Below are positions 1 through 10,365 of a stretch of DNA of 64,000 nucleotides, in pieces (position 1 is the stretch's first letter; every line of letters starts with the position of its first letter). The stretch is from Catonia carolina (taxonomy: Eukaryota; Arthropoda; Insecta; Hemiptera; Achilidae), in the NCBI GenBank assembly GCA_035578175.1, contig JAQMRL010000003.1:110449319-110513318 (forward strand), read 5' to 3'. Position numbers and translations under genes: made by a program. The notes below the pieces were generated by a model, which saw nothing but the letters and a program-made list of their open reading frames with translations, made no database searches and was not told the DNA's origin.

Positions 1-700
1 GTAAAAAAAAACCTTAAAGTCTCAATATATTTAAAAAATACCCAAAATTTGGCATAAAGTTTTGAGGAAAAGATGTATTAAGTAATTTTACATAGTTTAA
101 ACCTTCTGCAGCTTCTATAGTGTAAATTAATTATATTTTTTTTAATATGAAAATTATTTAATTGGTAAAATTTAAGGATGCATCCACATAAAACGTATTT
201 GATAACTTAATTATTAATTACTGGCCAGTACATTTTAATTACTTAAAGAAAATTGTAACTAGTGCAAAATTTAGATAAAAAATTTACACCTTTTTTTTTA
301 ATTTTATTTATTTTATTTTATTTAATACATAATTGAAATTCTATAGTATTATTAATTGTTACATAAACTGAGTTATATTTTTTGGAGCAATGTCAAGTAT
401 TTTCTTGGCAAACTAAGCCAGTATTTGTACTTATAAATTATTTTGGTATAAATGGTGATTTATTAAAATATTTATATATATTTTTATTTGATATTTGATT
501 AAATCTGTGATTTTTGAACTTCGATCATTATTTTTGTTTCTTCTTTGACTCCACAACCTAAATTTTATTTGGTGTCTCTAGGCCACTTGCTTTTGGGGCA
601 ACTGTTACACTCGGTTGCAAGCAAGGGGTTATACAGGTCACTATGCTTTGTTTTCACTGCTGTTATTAAAAATCTGTCAGACATAATGATGTAATTATGT
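1..700. other. AT-rich DNA without recognisable gene
   Basis: No ORF of note, no splice-bounded exon and no repeat shared with the rest of the window was seen. It ends where the first HINE copy begins in a T run. Confidence 0.6.
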
Positions 701-1028
701 TTTTTACTTTCTCTTGCCTATATGAATATATAGGAAGGAAAGTATTGTTTTCATGTCGATTTTTCGAAATTGAGTTTTCACCGGATCTACACGTTTTCAG
801 ACCCCCTGAACAGAGAGTAGTTTAGTGTGAAAGAGTGATTTTCCGTATTTTTAAGTCAAACTGAGGTCGATTTTCATTTTTCGTCTTCCACATATGATTA
901 AAATTAGGTTATGTTTTTGAGGGTAATTTTTTGTTTATTTCTAATGTTTTATTACTAATGTTAGCATTATTGTTAATTATTTGTATTGGCAAGAGAAAGT
1001 TGTATGAGTGTTTAACACCAGATTTTTT
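701..1028 (-). mobile_element. HINE copy, internally deleted
   Basis: Both ends of the HINE family are present: ACTTTCTCTTGCCTATATG on the left, and GGCAAGAGAAAGT followed by the GTGT...ACACCAGATTTTTT hairpin end on the right. Only about 325 bp remain of a roughly 950-bp element. The break lies just after the 'CAGACCCCCTGAAC' motif, so the CA/TG microsatellite and most of the core are gone. It sits directly upstream of the left small-peptide pseudogene, in a T run that is still empty in the right-hand inverted copy (near 4880). Confidence 0.85.
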
Positions 1029-1032
1029 GAAC

Positions 1033-1260
1033 ATGTAAAAGACAAATTAAAAAATTTTTATTGGTCTATTTATTATCGTTGGTGTAGGTGTAGTGTTGTG
1101 GTGGCGCCCATGGCGGGTGCCACTACCACCACCCCCACCCCCCTCACCCGTCGAAGATGATTCGGAAGATGAGGATTTCATCCTCTGCACCCAGAACCCA
1201 GTCGACCCCACATGTCTAAGTAATGGAGTAAGTAAACACAGATTAATTTTTACTTTACTA
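1033..1260 (+). pseudogene. Small membrane-peptide gene, left copy (decayed)
   Basis: A reading frame starting at the ATG at 1033 encodes a hydrophobic stretch (..IGLFIIVGVGVVLWW) of transmembrane length. After it come an RPWRVP motif, a proline run and an acidic SEDED tail. It pairs with the minus-strand copy at 4656-4875. The two differ by many third-position changes in this frame and in the following 14 codons (HP-HPEPSRPH-SK, then stop). This copy is dead: codon 2 is TAA, and a one-base loss near 1178 shifts the tail out of frame. A conserved GTAAGT donor-like site follows at about 1230. I do not recognise the family. The shared codon pattern suggests that the ancestor was a real protein of about 55-60 residues or a terminal exon. 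Confidence 0.5.
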
Positions 1261-1269
1261 TCTTGCCCT

Positions 1270-1565
1270 GAAAATCAGCTGTTTAACAGCTGATTTTCGG
1301 AGACGAAGGTTCCTGGTTCAAATCCTAGTAAAGGTAGTTACTTTTATACGGATTTGAATGCTAGACTGTGGTTACCGGTGTACTTTGATGGTTGGGGTTC
1401 AATTAACCATACTCTCTCAGGAATGGTTGACCTGAGTCTGTACAAGACTACACCTCATTTACACGTCATACACATCATCCTCATCTCATTGGGTCATGGG
1501 GTTGCTTATTGTTCTGAATTGAACAGATTGCAACGTACACAAATTAGGGATTACAAAAAAAAAAC
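1270..1565 (+). mobile_element. SINE-1 (tRNA-derived), 5'-truncated
   Basis: It begins inside the AAATCAGCTG/CAGCTGATTT palindrome, so the A box is missing. The B box (GGTTCAAATCC) and the whole body are kept, and it ends GGGATTAC plus an A run. It is flanked by CTTGCCCT at 1262-1269 and 1566-1573, an 8-bp target duplication. The interrupted sequence is the downstream part of the small-peptide unit. The ORF inside it recurs in every SINE-1 copy and is not evidence of a gene. Confidence 0.88.
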
Positions 1566-1580
1566 CTTGCCCTTAATGAA

Positions 1581-2420
1581 TACAGGGTGATTCACGAAGA
1601 TATGCAGAAACTTTAGAAGCCCATTGTACATGTAAAAATAATGAAAAAAATTTATATAAACATGGGTCCGGAAATGCTTCGTTTCCAAGTTACGGCTAGC
1701 GAAAGTTTCGCCTGGATTTCAGCTCACCAGGTGAAATGAGGTCTTCCTGGAATTCTGGTAAGGTAGATTAAGGGGCGAATTCAATCATTTCTTATGGTTT
1801 TTGACCTGATAAATTGAATAAAACAGGTCCTAGAACTGTAAGTTAAATAGTTTTTAATAAAACCAGTGTCAAATGCAAAAAATGGAGTGAAAAACACATT
1901 TTTTCATCTTTGGGCAAGAATAACTTTGTTATTTCACCAAGAAAAAGTTAAAATTTTTGAATAAAATATGTAGAAAATTTTATTCTGAACAAACCGGTGT
2001 AAATTAAGAACACAGAAAGCGTAAAATTTTCTACATGATTTATTCAAAAATTTTAACTGTTTCTTGGTGAAATAAAGTTATTCTGGCCCAAAGATGAAAA
2101 AATGTGTTTTTCACTCCATTTTTTGCATTTGACACTGGTTTTCTTAAAAACTATTTAACTTACAGTTCTGGGACCTGTTTTATTGAATTTATTAGGTCAA
2201 AAACCATAAGAAATGATTGAATTCGCCCCTTAATCTACCTTACCAGAATTCCAGGAAGACCTCATTTCACCTGGTGAGCTGAAATTTAGGCGAAACTTTC
2301 GCTAGCCGTAACTTGGAAATGAAGCATTTCCGGACCCATGTTTATATAAACTTTTTTCATTATTTTTACATGTACAATGAGCTCCTAAAGTTTCTACATG
2401 TCTTCGTGAATCACCCTGTA
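1581..2420. mobile_element. Foldback element (long terminal inverted repeats), copy 1
   Basis: It starts TACAGGGTGATTCACGAAG and ends with the inverted equivalent CTTCGTGAATCACCCTGTA. The two halves are inverted repeats of about 400 bp each, so the whole element is a near-continuous hairpin about 840 bp long. No transposase is present. The terminal TA could be a TA target duplication. Copies at 3815-4655 and 59999-61013 share the same arms. Confidence 0.85.
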
Positions 2421-2501
2421 TAATAGAAATTCCCGTCCTTTCATCTGCAAGTGCGGGAATAAAATACACTGAAAAGGAACAACCGGGAATAATAGACTTA
2501 A

Positions 2502-3034
2502 CATGTTGACTCCCACACTAAATTTTGTGACACTTAGAGCGGGGCCATCGTACTTTTTTAAGATTTTATTCAATTTCTTATTATTTTACTTTAACAATCC
2601 TAAATTGTTTGTAAAATAAATGTAAAATAAATTTGACGCACTTTTGCGTCACAACATGCCCTGCCTAAAAGATTTTACATATCAGAGCAATGTGACCGAT
2701 TTTGTGTTACAATAAGAAAATGTAATAGACAACTGGGGTTTAGTTGCAAAATATTCTAGACTATTTCAATCAACCAAAGTAAGCAAGAAAAAAAGAACAA
2801 AATTAAAAATGATAACAGTATAACAATATCCTAATATTTGAAAATGGCCAACTATTTGAACAGCCTAATAAACAATATCACTCTCTGAGCCATAGCTTTT
2901 GAAAACACATTAGTAATATACGGCTTAAAAATGAGTAATGTATTGTGACATGTTTTTGACGCATTTAGCCCATTTTTAAAGCGATTTTTAAAGCGAAATA
3001 TGTCACATATTTCGGTCATATAGCAGTCAATGTG
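2502..3034. mobile_element. piggyBac-like non-autonomous element (family 1), copy 1
   Basis: The element is bounded by TTAA on both sides (2498-2501 and 3035-3038). Its ends are inverted: CATGTTGACTCC on the left and the complement of GCAGTCAATGTG on the right. TTAA duplication is the hallmark of piggyBac transposition. No transposase ORF remains. A second copy in the opposite orientation lies at 32486-33052, sharing the AGCGGGGCCATCGTAC motif near one end. Confidence 0.75.
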
Positions 3035-3286
3035 TTAAAAAAAACTAAGAATGCATAGTAATTACATAGAATCAGGCCCGAAACTGATTGTAACTATGTT
3101 TTTTTTTGAAATCTATATTATTTGGGCGTTAAATCCGATTGTGAACTTATTTTCCTCCGCAAATTACCATGAAATTAGTTAGTACAAGCACTTTTTATTA
3201 TCTAACAATATAACCTCACTTTTTAGTATATATTTCAATTTTGCCGTTATATTACGCTCGCTAACCTAAATGTTATGAAAAATATG

Positions 3287-3677
3287 TTGTTTAGGTCAAC
3301 AGCCGAAAGGCTGGTTTAAACCTTTAGAGGTTTTACTAAGTAAAACGAAGAGTGAGGTGGTTTACTATTACCTTCCTCACTGAGTTGAAAGATTATGCTT
3401 ATCAGCATGCCAGACCCTCCGAAAAGCACTCACTTTCCACCCTGCAAATGACACCTTCGCTTCATTCACCACAGGGTCTGGCTGCATAGTGAAATTCATT
3501 ACTCTCAGAGGAGATAACTCTGACTAGTGTCTTTTACACCTCTACCTCTTCTGTTCTTAAATAGTTAAGTCATATAAGTGGCTGACTATGTGATAAGAAA
3601 CAGAACTATTTTTTTTAGCTCTGGACCAAACAGATAGAGTGCAATTAAAATAACACTCCACCTGCCCGTTTTGGGCA
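3287..3677 (-). mobile_element. SINE-2 copy
   Basis: Near full-length copy reading leftward. Its 3' end is TTGTTTAGG (the complement of CCTAAACAA) on the left, and its 5' end is GCCCAAAACGGGCAGGTGG on the right. The internal block AGGAAGG..AATGG..AACCACCTCACTC is conserved. Confidence 0.85.
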
Positions 3678-3814
3678 TATGAAAAGACATAAAGTTATAA
3701 TAAAAGTTTGTTTGTTTTTAAATTTTCTACTTTTTTCCCGGTTGTTCCTTTTCAGTGTATTTTATTGCCGCACTTGCAGCGAAAAGCACGGGAATTTCAA
3801 GTAGGCTATATTCA

Positions 3815-4655
3815 TACAGGGTGATTCACGAAGATATGCAGAAACTTTAGGAGCTCATTGTACATGTAAAAATAATGAAAAATGTTTATATAAACATGGG
3901 TCCGGAAATGCTTCGTTTCCGAGTTACGGCTAGCGAAAGTTTCGCCCGGATTTCAGCTCACCAGGTGAAATAAGATCTTCGTGGAATTCTGGTAAGGTCG
4001 ATTAAGGGGCGAATTCAATCGTTTCTTATGGTTTTTGACCTGATAAATTGAATAAAACAAGTCCCAGAACTGTTAAGTTAAATAGTTTTTAAGAAAACCA
4101 GTATCAAATGCAAAAAATGGAGTGAAAAATACATTTTTTCATCTTTGGGCAAGAATAACTTTGTTATTTCACCAAGAAACAGTAAAAATTTTTGAATAAA
4201 ACATGTAGAAAATTTTATTCTGAACGAACCGGTGTAAATTAAGTACACAGAAAGCGAATAGATGTTTGATTAAATGAATTTTTATTCATAAGAGTACAAA
4301 GTAAAATTAACCGGAAAAACAAAGATGAAAAAATGTGTTTTTTTTCACTCCATTTTTGGCATTTGACACTGATTTTCTCAAAAACTATTTAACTTGCAGT
4401 TCTGGGACCTGTTTTATTCAATTTATCAGGTCAAAAACCAAAAGAAACGATTGAATTCGCCCCTTAATCTACCTTACCAGAATTTCAGGAAGACCTCATT
4501 TCACCTGGTGAGCTGAAATCTGGGCGAAATCTTTCACTAGCCGTAACTCGTTAACGAAGCATTTCCGGATCAATGTTTATATAAACTTTTTTCATTATTT
4601 TTACATGTACAATGGGCTCCCAAAGTTTCTGCATATCTTCGTGAATCATCCTGTA
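3815..4655. mobile_element. Foldback element, copy 2
   Basis: Same termini and arms as copy 1 (TACAGGGTGATTCACGAAG inward from both sides). The centre differs: from about 4255 to 4320 it carries a segment absent from copy 1 (GAATAGATGTTTGATTAAAT and following) that is also found in the copy at 60 kb. The arms are therefore unequal here. Confidence 0.85.
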
Positions 4656-4875
4656 TAGGGCAAGATAGTAAGGTAAAAATTAATCTGTTTACTTACTCCA
4701 TTACTTAGACAAGTGTGGCCGACTAGGCTCCGGATGGAACGGATGCTAATCTTCGTCTTCAGAACCATCTTCTTCGGGTAGGGGTGGTGGCACCCGCCAT
4801 GGGTGCCACCATAACAATATGCCCACACCTACGATAACAAAACAGACCAATAACAATTTGACTTTTCTTTTCCAT
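4656..4875 (-). pseudogene. Small membrane-peptide gene, right copy (decayed)
   Basis: From the ATG at 4875 the frame reads a short polar N-terminus (MEKKSQ) and a hydrophobic membrane stretch. After one extra base near the middle of that stretch it continues as LLWWHPWRVP, prolines and the acidic SEDED tail, ending at TAG (4746-4748). In the same phase after that stop are 14 codons matching the left copy almost entirely by synonymous or conservative changes, then TAA. One insertion and one nonsense mutation (TTG-like to TAG) therefore inactivate it. The lesions differ from those of the left copy, so the two copies decayed independently. Confidence 0.5.
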
Positions 4876-4951
4876 TTTCAAAAAATTATACAGATATAAT
4901 TGTAATAATAATTAGGGACCACAACTTCAGCTGTTTCTAAGCAACGGAATT

Positions 4952-5506
4952 CATGAATACTATTGTTATATTATTTTTTTACTCATAGGTATTTGAAAAC
5001 TTCTTGTCGGTTTGTATTCAGACTGTTTATCCTTAGAAGAGAGACAAAACTCGGACGTGACATAATTTTTTTTTAAATTCTTAATATGTGTACGTTGAAA
5101 TCTGTTCAATTCAGAACAATAAGCAACCCCATGACCCAATGAGATGAGGATGATGTGTATGACGTGTAAATGAGGTGTGGTCTTGTACAGACTCAGGTCG
5201 ACCATTCCTAACAGAGTATGGTTGATTGAACCCCAACCATCAAAGTACACCGGTAACCACTGTCTTGCATTCAAATCCGTATAAAAGTAACTAACTTTAC
5301 TAGGATTTGAACCAGGAACCTTCGTCTCCGAAAATCAGCTGTTAAACAGCTGATTTTGGCGACGACTTTACCTCTTGACCAACCCGGTGGGTTATGAATA
5401 CTATTGTTATATTTTTTTGTTACTCATATTTGAAAACTTCTTGTCGGTTTGTATTCAGACTGTTTATCCGTAGAAGAGAGACAAAACTCGGACGTGACGT
5501 ATGAAA
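4952..5506. repeat. About 110-bp direct repeats flanking a SINE-1
   Basis: The stretch ATGAATACTATTGTTATAT through GAGACAAAACTCGGACGTGA occurs at about 4953-5066 and again at about 5395-5503 in the same orientation, with a few indels. The SINE-1 at 5067-5394 lies exactly between them. This is far longer than a normal SINE target duplication and points to a tandem duplication or an unusual repair event. Confidence 0.75.
5067..5394 (-). mobile_element. SINE-1, full length
   Basis: Complete minus-strand copy. The head is CCCACCGGGTTGGTCAAGAG with an A box (TGGTCAAGAGG), then the 12-bp inverted pair AAAATCAGCTGT/ACAGCTGATTTT where a tRNA anticodon arm would be, then a B box (GGTTCAAATCC). The body follows, with an A-rich tail on the left. 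Confidence 0.9.
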
Positions 5507-5507
5507 C

Positions 5508-6310
5508 TTATTTTTTCTTTCTCTTGCTTATGAATATAAATAGAAAGGAAAGTTTTGCTTTCATGTCGATTTTTCGAAATTGACTTTTCACCGAATTTGC
5601 ATGTTTCCAGAACCCCTGAACCCAAAACATACGTCTTTAGCGATTGGTCTGTGTGTGTTTGAACAGAATATCTCAAGAACGGAATATCATAAAAACTTGA
5701 AACTTAAAACGTAAGTTAGATACCACTAAAGGACCCGACACGAACATTTTCATCAAAATTGGTCAACCGGTAGAACTAGTTTATTCGTGTAATTTTTCAC
5801 TTTTTTGCGATTTCCTCAAAAACGGCTCCTACAATTTTTTTTAAAAAATGGCCTCATTTACTACATTTTTTATGGTCTACAAGATACGGTTGGCGCCATT
5901 TCTTCTGAAATTCTTGGAGAGGTTGTTTTCTCGTAAAAAAATGTTTTTCTTAAAGATTGCAGCTTTATTATGAATTTAGCGCAAACATATATACAATAAA
6001 CGTTTTAGAGAATTTAAAATTCTACATCTTTTATTTAAAACATTTTTTGTATAACGCTAAGTTCAGCGTTAATTAGTGATTTTTTGTTTTTTTCTCACGA
6101 AAACGTGTAAAAAACCATTTTTTTTAAGATTTCAGCCTTAGTATGCTTTTTACGACAGAAGTGTACATAATCAAATTTATAAGAAATTAAAAGATCTACA
6201 GCTTTTATTTAGAGCATTTTCTTTACAGAACCTAGGTTAGCGTGAAAGAGTGACTTTCCGTATTTTTAAGCCAAACAGGTTCATTTTCATTTGCGTCTTT
6301 CACTTGTCAC
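5508..6310 (-). mobile_element. HINE copy, diverged, missing the TCTGG end
   Basis: It begins with a diverged TTTCTTTCTCTTGCTTATG end and follows the family core through the paired 'CGCTAAGTTCAGCG' region. It stops near CTTTCACTTGTC before the hairpin terminus. It carries many substitutions and has no CA repeat. Confidence 0.75.
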
Positions 6311-7196
6311 CAGATGGCGACGTTAAGTGGCTAACCTTATTAGTTTGGTGGGCCTGAAAAGGGCCGTTTAAGCGGTGGTCGTCTTGGAGAGGCGTCGGTT
6401 GAAAAGAACTAAATATCACCTCTCGATATTCCCCACGAGGGTTGCCTATTTATTACAATATTAAATTTTTTCCAAACAAGAATTGAAAAATTTGTAGTGT
6501 GATAATTTATTCCTCACACAAGAGAATGCCATTATCTATCTTAAAGGAGATGCTTTTAATTATCATTTTACTTATGTGATCAATATGCTTGTTCAGTTCA
6601 AATAATAACAATAATAAAAAATAAAAAGACACACAATTTCTTCTAGGCTTTTGTACTTCTTTAATGGAAGTTTAGATATTAATGAATAATTAATATAAGG
6701 TTGCAGTATACAACATTTTAGTACGTACTTACTTTCACATGGTCATTATTACTTATATTTCTTAAAAAGATTACGAGCCTGTACATTCATTCATTTCTTA
6801 GTTATAGCATTTATAAACATTGATAAACCAATCATAATAAAACAAGATATATGTTATGTCAGATCTCAAAAATCGCTAGCTTATTTCATTTAGTTGAATA
6901 AAATAAAGAAAAACAAATCTAATACGTTAAATGAGTAATTGAATGAATAATTGAATGATTGAATGGATGAATGAGGGACTTGCCTATTCGGTTCGCCATC
7001 TTGTCCCTCACTAAAATAATTTGTATAAAATCTTTTCTTCTTCTTAAGTTGCCTAGTAACTAGAAAAAATAATTTTTTTAAATAATTTTGTCAATGTGAA
7101 TTAAATAACTCTAAAGTATTAATTTTTCAATCAGCTGGAGATGTTTATTATTTTAATAGACTCAAAAAATAAACAACTCCAGATGTCCAATAAATT
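6311..7196. other. No gene seen; AT-rich with a possible decayed histone-type stem-loop
   Basis: Near 6350-6366 the minus strand reads GGCCCTTTTCAGGCC, close to the histone mRNA 3' stem-loop but one base short in the stem. No histone coding frame was found beside it. The rest is AT-rich and featureless apart from a CGCCATCTTG motif at about 6986. Confidence 0.4.
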
Positions 7197-7970
7197 TGTT
7201 ATATTACACGGTCGTAGTCGTCGTGGCGGTCGAGGAGCTGGGCGACACGGCGTGTCGTCGTTCAGCGGAGACGTCATCTTCTTCCCTCGCAGTAGTGCGT
7301 CGATGGCTGCTTTGTCGGGTCCGGTCGACGGCTTACGGTGACGGGTCGGCGAGCGGAAGCATCATCTTCTCTCTTGCGGGGTCGTCGATTAGTCTCACTG
7401 GAGTCCGACAGCCGTTTGCTGTTGTGGACGTCTTGTCGTTGTCTGGATCGGAAGCGGTGAGCAGGCGTGGTGGTAGCAGAGCCCGAAGGGTGACGGCTCG
7501 GCTATCGGGTTCAAGCCTAGCCTTCCCTCAGCGGCAGTTGGGTCCCCACTGCAGCGTGACAGTGGTGGCCCCAGAGTCCCTCAGTGTCGGGTCGGCCTAG
7601 GCCGTCTGCCAATAGCGCGGCCGAGGCGGCTCTCTCCGGGCCGGCGAAGGCTGACTGGACCGGGAATGTAGCGTCCGCCACCGGTAGCATAGACCAGGGA
7701 TGGTGCGTCCGGTCTCGGCTGGGCTCGTCCTGTTCTGTCTTGAAGTGATGTGAATCGCTCTGTGTCTTAATTGCAATTCAATCTCTGCTCAGTGCAGCGC
7801 TCTTAATATAGCTGGAGTGCTGTGATAGAGAGCGGCTACTGGCTTGGCCTTGATGAAAAAGGCCTTTGCGGTGCGCAGCCGAAAGGTTTGTCGCTATGCC
7901 ATCAAAGGCCGGGGAACTATTGAAGCCGGCAACACAGTGAATGATTAATTAGAAGCGAGTGGCGGTGACA
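7197..7970. mobile_element. GC-rich LTR-like element A, copy 1
   Basis: It starts TGTTATATTACACGG and ends GGCGGTGACA, matching the start (TGTTATATACTGGGG) and end (GAAGGTGACA) of 33962-34380. TG...CA ends with TGT/ACA symmetry are the LTR signature. The interior is strikingly GC- and CpG-rich compared with its surroundings. No target duplication is visible, so it may be one LTR left by a larger rearrangement. The long ORF here has no recognisable domain. Confidence 0.45.
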
Positions 7971-8112
7971 TACTCATAATTAAAATTAGGTATGTGTATT
8001 GAGGTTAGTTTTTTGTTTGTTTCTAATGTTTTATTGCTAATGTTTAGTTGTATTGTTCATTATTTGCACTGGTGAGAGAAAGTCGTGTGAGTGTTTCACA
8101 CCTAATTTTAAT
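7971..8112 (-). mobile_element. HINE fragment (TCTGG-end part)
   Basis: It matches the family from ACTCATAATTAAAATTAGG through TTTGCACTGGTGAGAGAAAG and the GTGTGAGTGTTTCACAC hairpin. The left side is cut by the LTR-like element at 7970. It faces the HINE at 8250 head to head. Confidence 0.8.
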
Positions 8113-8249
8113 ATTTCTCATGCAACTGAAAAAAACCTTTACATTTACAATATTTATTTGCAGCGTAATTGCACTCTCATAATTAAGGGGATATTTCGTT
8201 GGTTTTAACTCGTTAAGTCCACCGGGAAGGAAAATAACCATTTCAAAAA

Positions 8250-9458
8250 AAACCTGGTATGAAACACTCACACAACTTTCTCTTGCCTATGCAAATAATT
8301 AACAATAAACCTAAAATTAGTGATAAAACATTACAAATAAACAAAAAACCAACCTCAATAAACATATTTAACAGCTGATTTTCGGAGACGAAGGTTCCTG
8401 GTTCAAATTCTAGTAAAGGTAGTTACTTTTATACGAATTTGAATGCTAGACAGTGGTTACCGGTGTACTTTGATGGTTGGGGTTCAATTAACCATACTCT
8501 CTCAGGAATTGTCGGCCTGAGTCTGTACAAGACTACACCTCATTTACACGTCATACACATCATTCTCATCTCATTGGGTCATGGGGTTGCTTATTGTTCT
8601 GAAATGAACAGATTGCAACGTACACATACTAGGAATTGAAAAAAAAATAAACATAACCATATTTTAATCATGAGTGAAAGACGGAAAATGAAAATCGACC
8701 TGTTTGGCTTAAAAATACGGAAAATCACTCCTTCACGCGAAACTAGGATCTATAGAGAAAAATGCTCTAAATAAAAGTTGTAGATCTGTTAATTTTCTAT
8801 AAATTTTATTAAATAAACTTTTGTCGTAAAATGCATACTAAGGCCGAAATCTTAAAAAAATTGATTTTCACACGTTTTCGTGATAAAAAACAGAAAATCG
8901 CTAAACTAAGATATACAAAAAAATGTTTGAATTAAAAGTTGTAGAATTTTCATTTTTCTACATTTTGTATTATATAAAGTTTTGCGCTAAAATTCATATT
9001 AAAGCCGTAATCTTAAAAAAAAACAATTTCTTTACGCAAAAACAGCCTCACCAAGAATTTCAGCAAACATGGCGCCTACCCTTTCTTGTAGAGAATAAAA
9101 AATTGAGTAAATGAGGCGATTTTTAAAAAAATCGTAGGACCAGTTTTTGAGAAAATCGCAAAAAAGTTAAAAATTACACGAATAAACTACTACTTCCGGT
9201 TGACCGATTTTGATGAAAATGTTCGTATCGGGTCCAGTAGTAGTATGTAACTCAAGTTTCAAGTTCTTATGATGTTCCGTTCATGAGATATTTTGTTCAC
9301 ACACACATTGACACACACACACACACAGACCAATCGATAAAACATGTTTTATGGGTTCAGGGGATCTGAAAACGTATAGATCCGGTGAAAACTCGATTTT
9401 TTAAAATCGACATGAAAACAATACTTTCCTTCCTATTTATTCATATAAAAAAGAGAAA
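8250..9458 (+). mobile_element. HINE copy interrupted by SINE-1
   Basis: It begins CCTGGTATGAAACACTCAC with the ACTTTCTCTTGCC motif, and ends in a CA microsatellite, TCCTATTTATTCATATAAA and GAGAAAGTAAAAAT. The SINE-1 at 8367-8645 lies inside it. Removing the SINE and one AATAAACATA restores the family sequence. Confidence 0.88.
8367..8645 (+). mobile_element. SINE-1 inserted in a HINE
   Basis: 5'-truncated at TTTAACAGCTGATTTTCGG, with B box and full body and an A-rich tail. It is flanked by perfect 10-bp target duplications AATAAACATA (8357-8366 and 8646-8655), which shows insertion after the HINE. Confidence 0.92.
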
Positions 9459-10365
9459 GTAAAAATAGCAACCTCTTCATGGACACCCGGTATTTTCTTC
9501 AGTAACATTTAATTTTTCGAGACAGCTGATTATTGCAATAAATTTTATTATGTGGGACACCCGGTATACCAGATTTTTAAAAATGAAGAATGATTTTGAA
9601 TTAGATTCAATCGAGTTATTCGTAAATGTTTTCATTCGGGTGGGGCCAATCATGTATAATACAGTAGTAACCTATGCCATAAAACTGGGAAAAGTCCATA
9701 AATTGGTTTTCTTAAAATGGACTAAGCTAGGCTATCAATGGATCATGTGAATGGACCATTCTGAATAATTGTGGGGGTAATAAAAACGATATTTTAATAC
9801 TTTGGTTACCATAGCAACGAAATTACGTATTTAAACTTTGGACTATTTGTGTAAATTTGATTTAAAATCAGTAGAAATTTATTTACACTAATTTTTGAAT
9901 CGTGTAAACTGTCCTAATATACATGACGTAATAATAATATCAACCAATCAGAGTAGAGAATGCAATTTAATGTTTATCGTGCATATAATATCATAAATGT
10001 GATAGTTAAGTAATATGACATATGATAGAATTATATGTCATTTTAATGTCCTACAATACAACAACTTCTGTTAATGGCTTAAATGGCTAATGGCAGTAAT
10101 GAAATAGATGCCGTTTATCTATTTCATGTAGGTAAAATACACAATTTACATAGGTTATCGCTTAGTGTAGCCAAATGTAATCACTTAGCAAGCTTGTACA
10201 CGTAACAAGTCGTTCTCTATTCGGCCAATAGGAAAGCACTATATCATGGTTACCAACCTATGAATCCATTATTACTTTATTTACATATTATTATATTGAC
10301 GCATCTGTGTTGAATATTTGTGCGATGTCGGCCCAATACATTGCTTATAAGTAGGGCCTACTATA
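9459..10365. other. No gene seen
   Basis: AT-rich DNA. The string GGACACCCGGTAT occurs twice, at about 9481 and 9555, which may mark the ends of a small worn element. Nothing else is recognisable. Confidence 0.5.

Larger units (their letters stand above)
2426..3803. repeat. Inverted-repeat pair (about 65 bp) around the centre of the 1.0-4.9 kb palindromic locus
   Basis: Bases about 2428-2490 (GAAATTCCCGT...CAACCGGGAA) recur inverted at about 3733-3802 with few differences. Between the arms lie the piggyBac-like element and a SINE-2. With the foldback elements and peptide pseudogenes outside, these arms form the inner layer of one large inverted arrangement. Confidence 0.7.

Noticed and set aside
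701..1028. HINE family as a simple TIR MITE
   Set aside because: The 13-bp inverted motifs are subterminal at one end, there are distinct hairpins at both ends, an internal microsatellite and T-run insertion without a consistent duplication. These fit HINE better, though a MITE is not fully excluded.
1270..1330. Possible tRNA gene from the B-box sequence
   Set aside because: The A box is missing here. Full copies have a palindrome instead of a normal anticodon arm and a long non-tRNA body, so it is a SINE.
1354..1590. Recurrent ORF starting MNAR-WLPVYFDGWGSINHTL in six places
   Set aside because: It is the body of SINE-1 translated in one frame. Copies have tRNA-type boxes and target duplications, so this is a retroposon, not a gene family.
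7196..7600. 134-codon ORF in GC-rich DNA
   Set aside because: GC-rich composition lengthens ORFs by chance. There is no recognisable domain, and the block has LTR-like ends shared with another locus.
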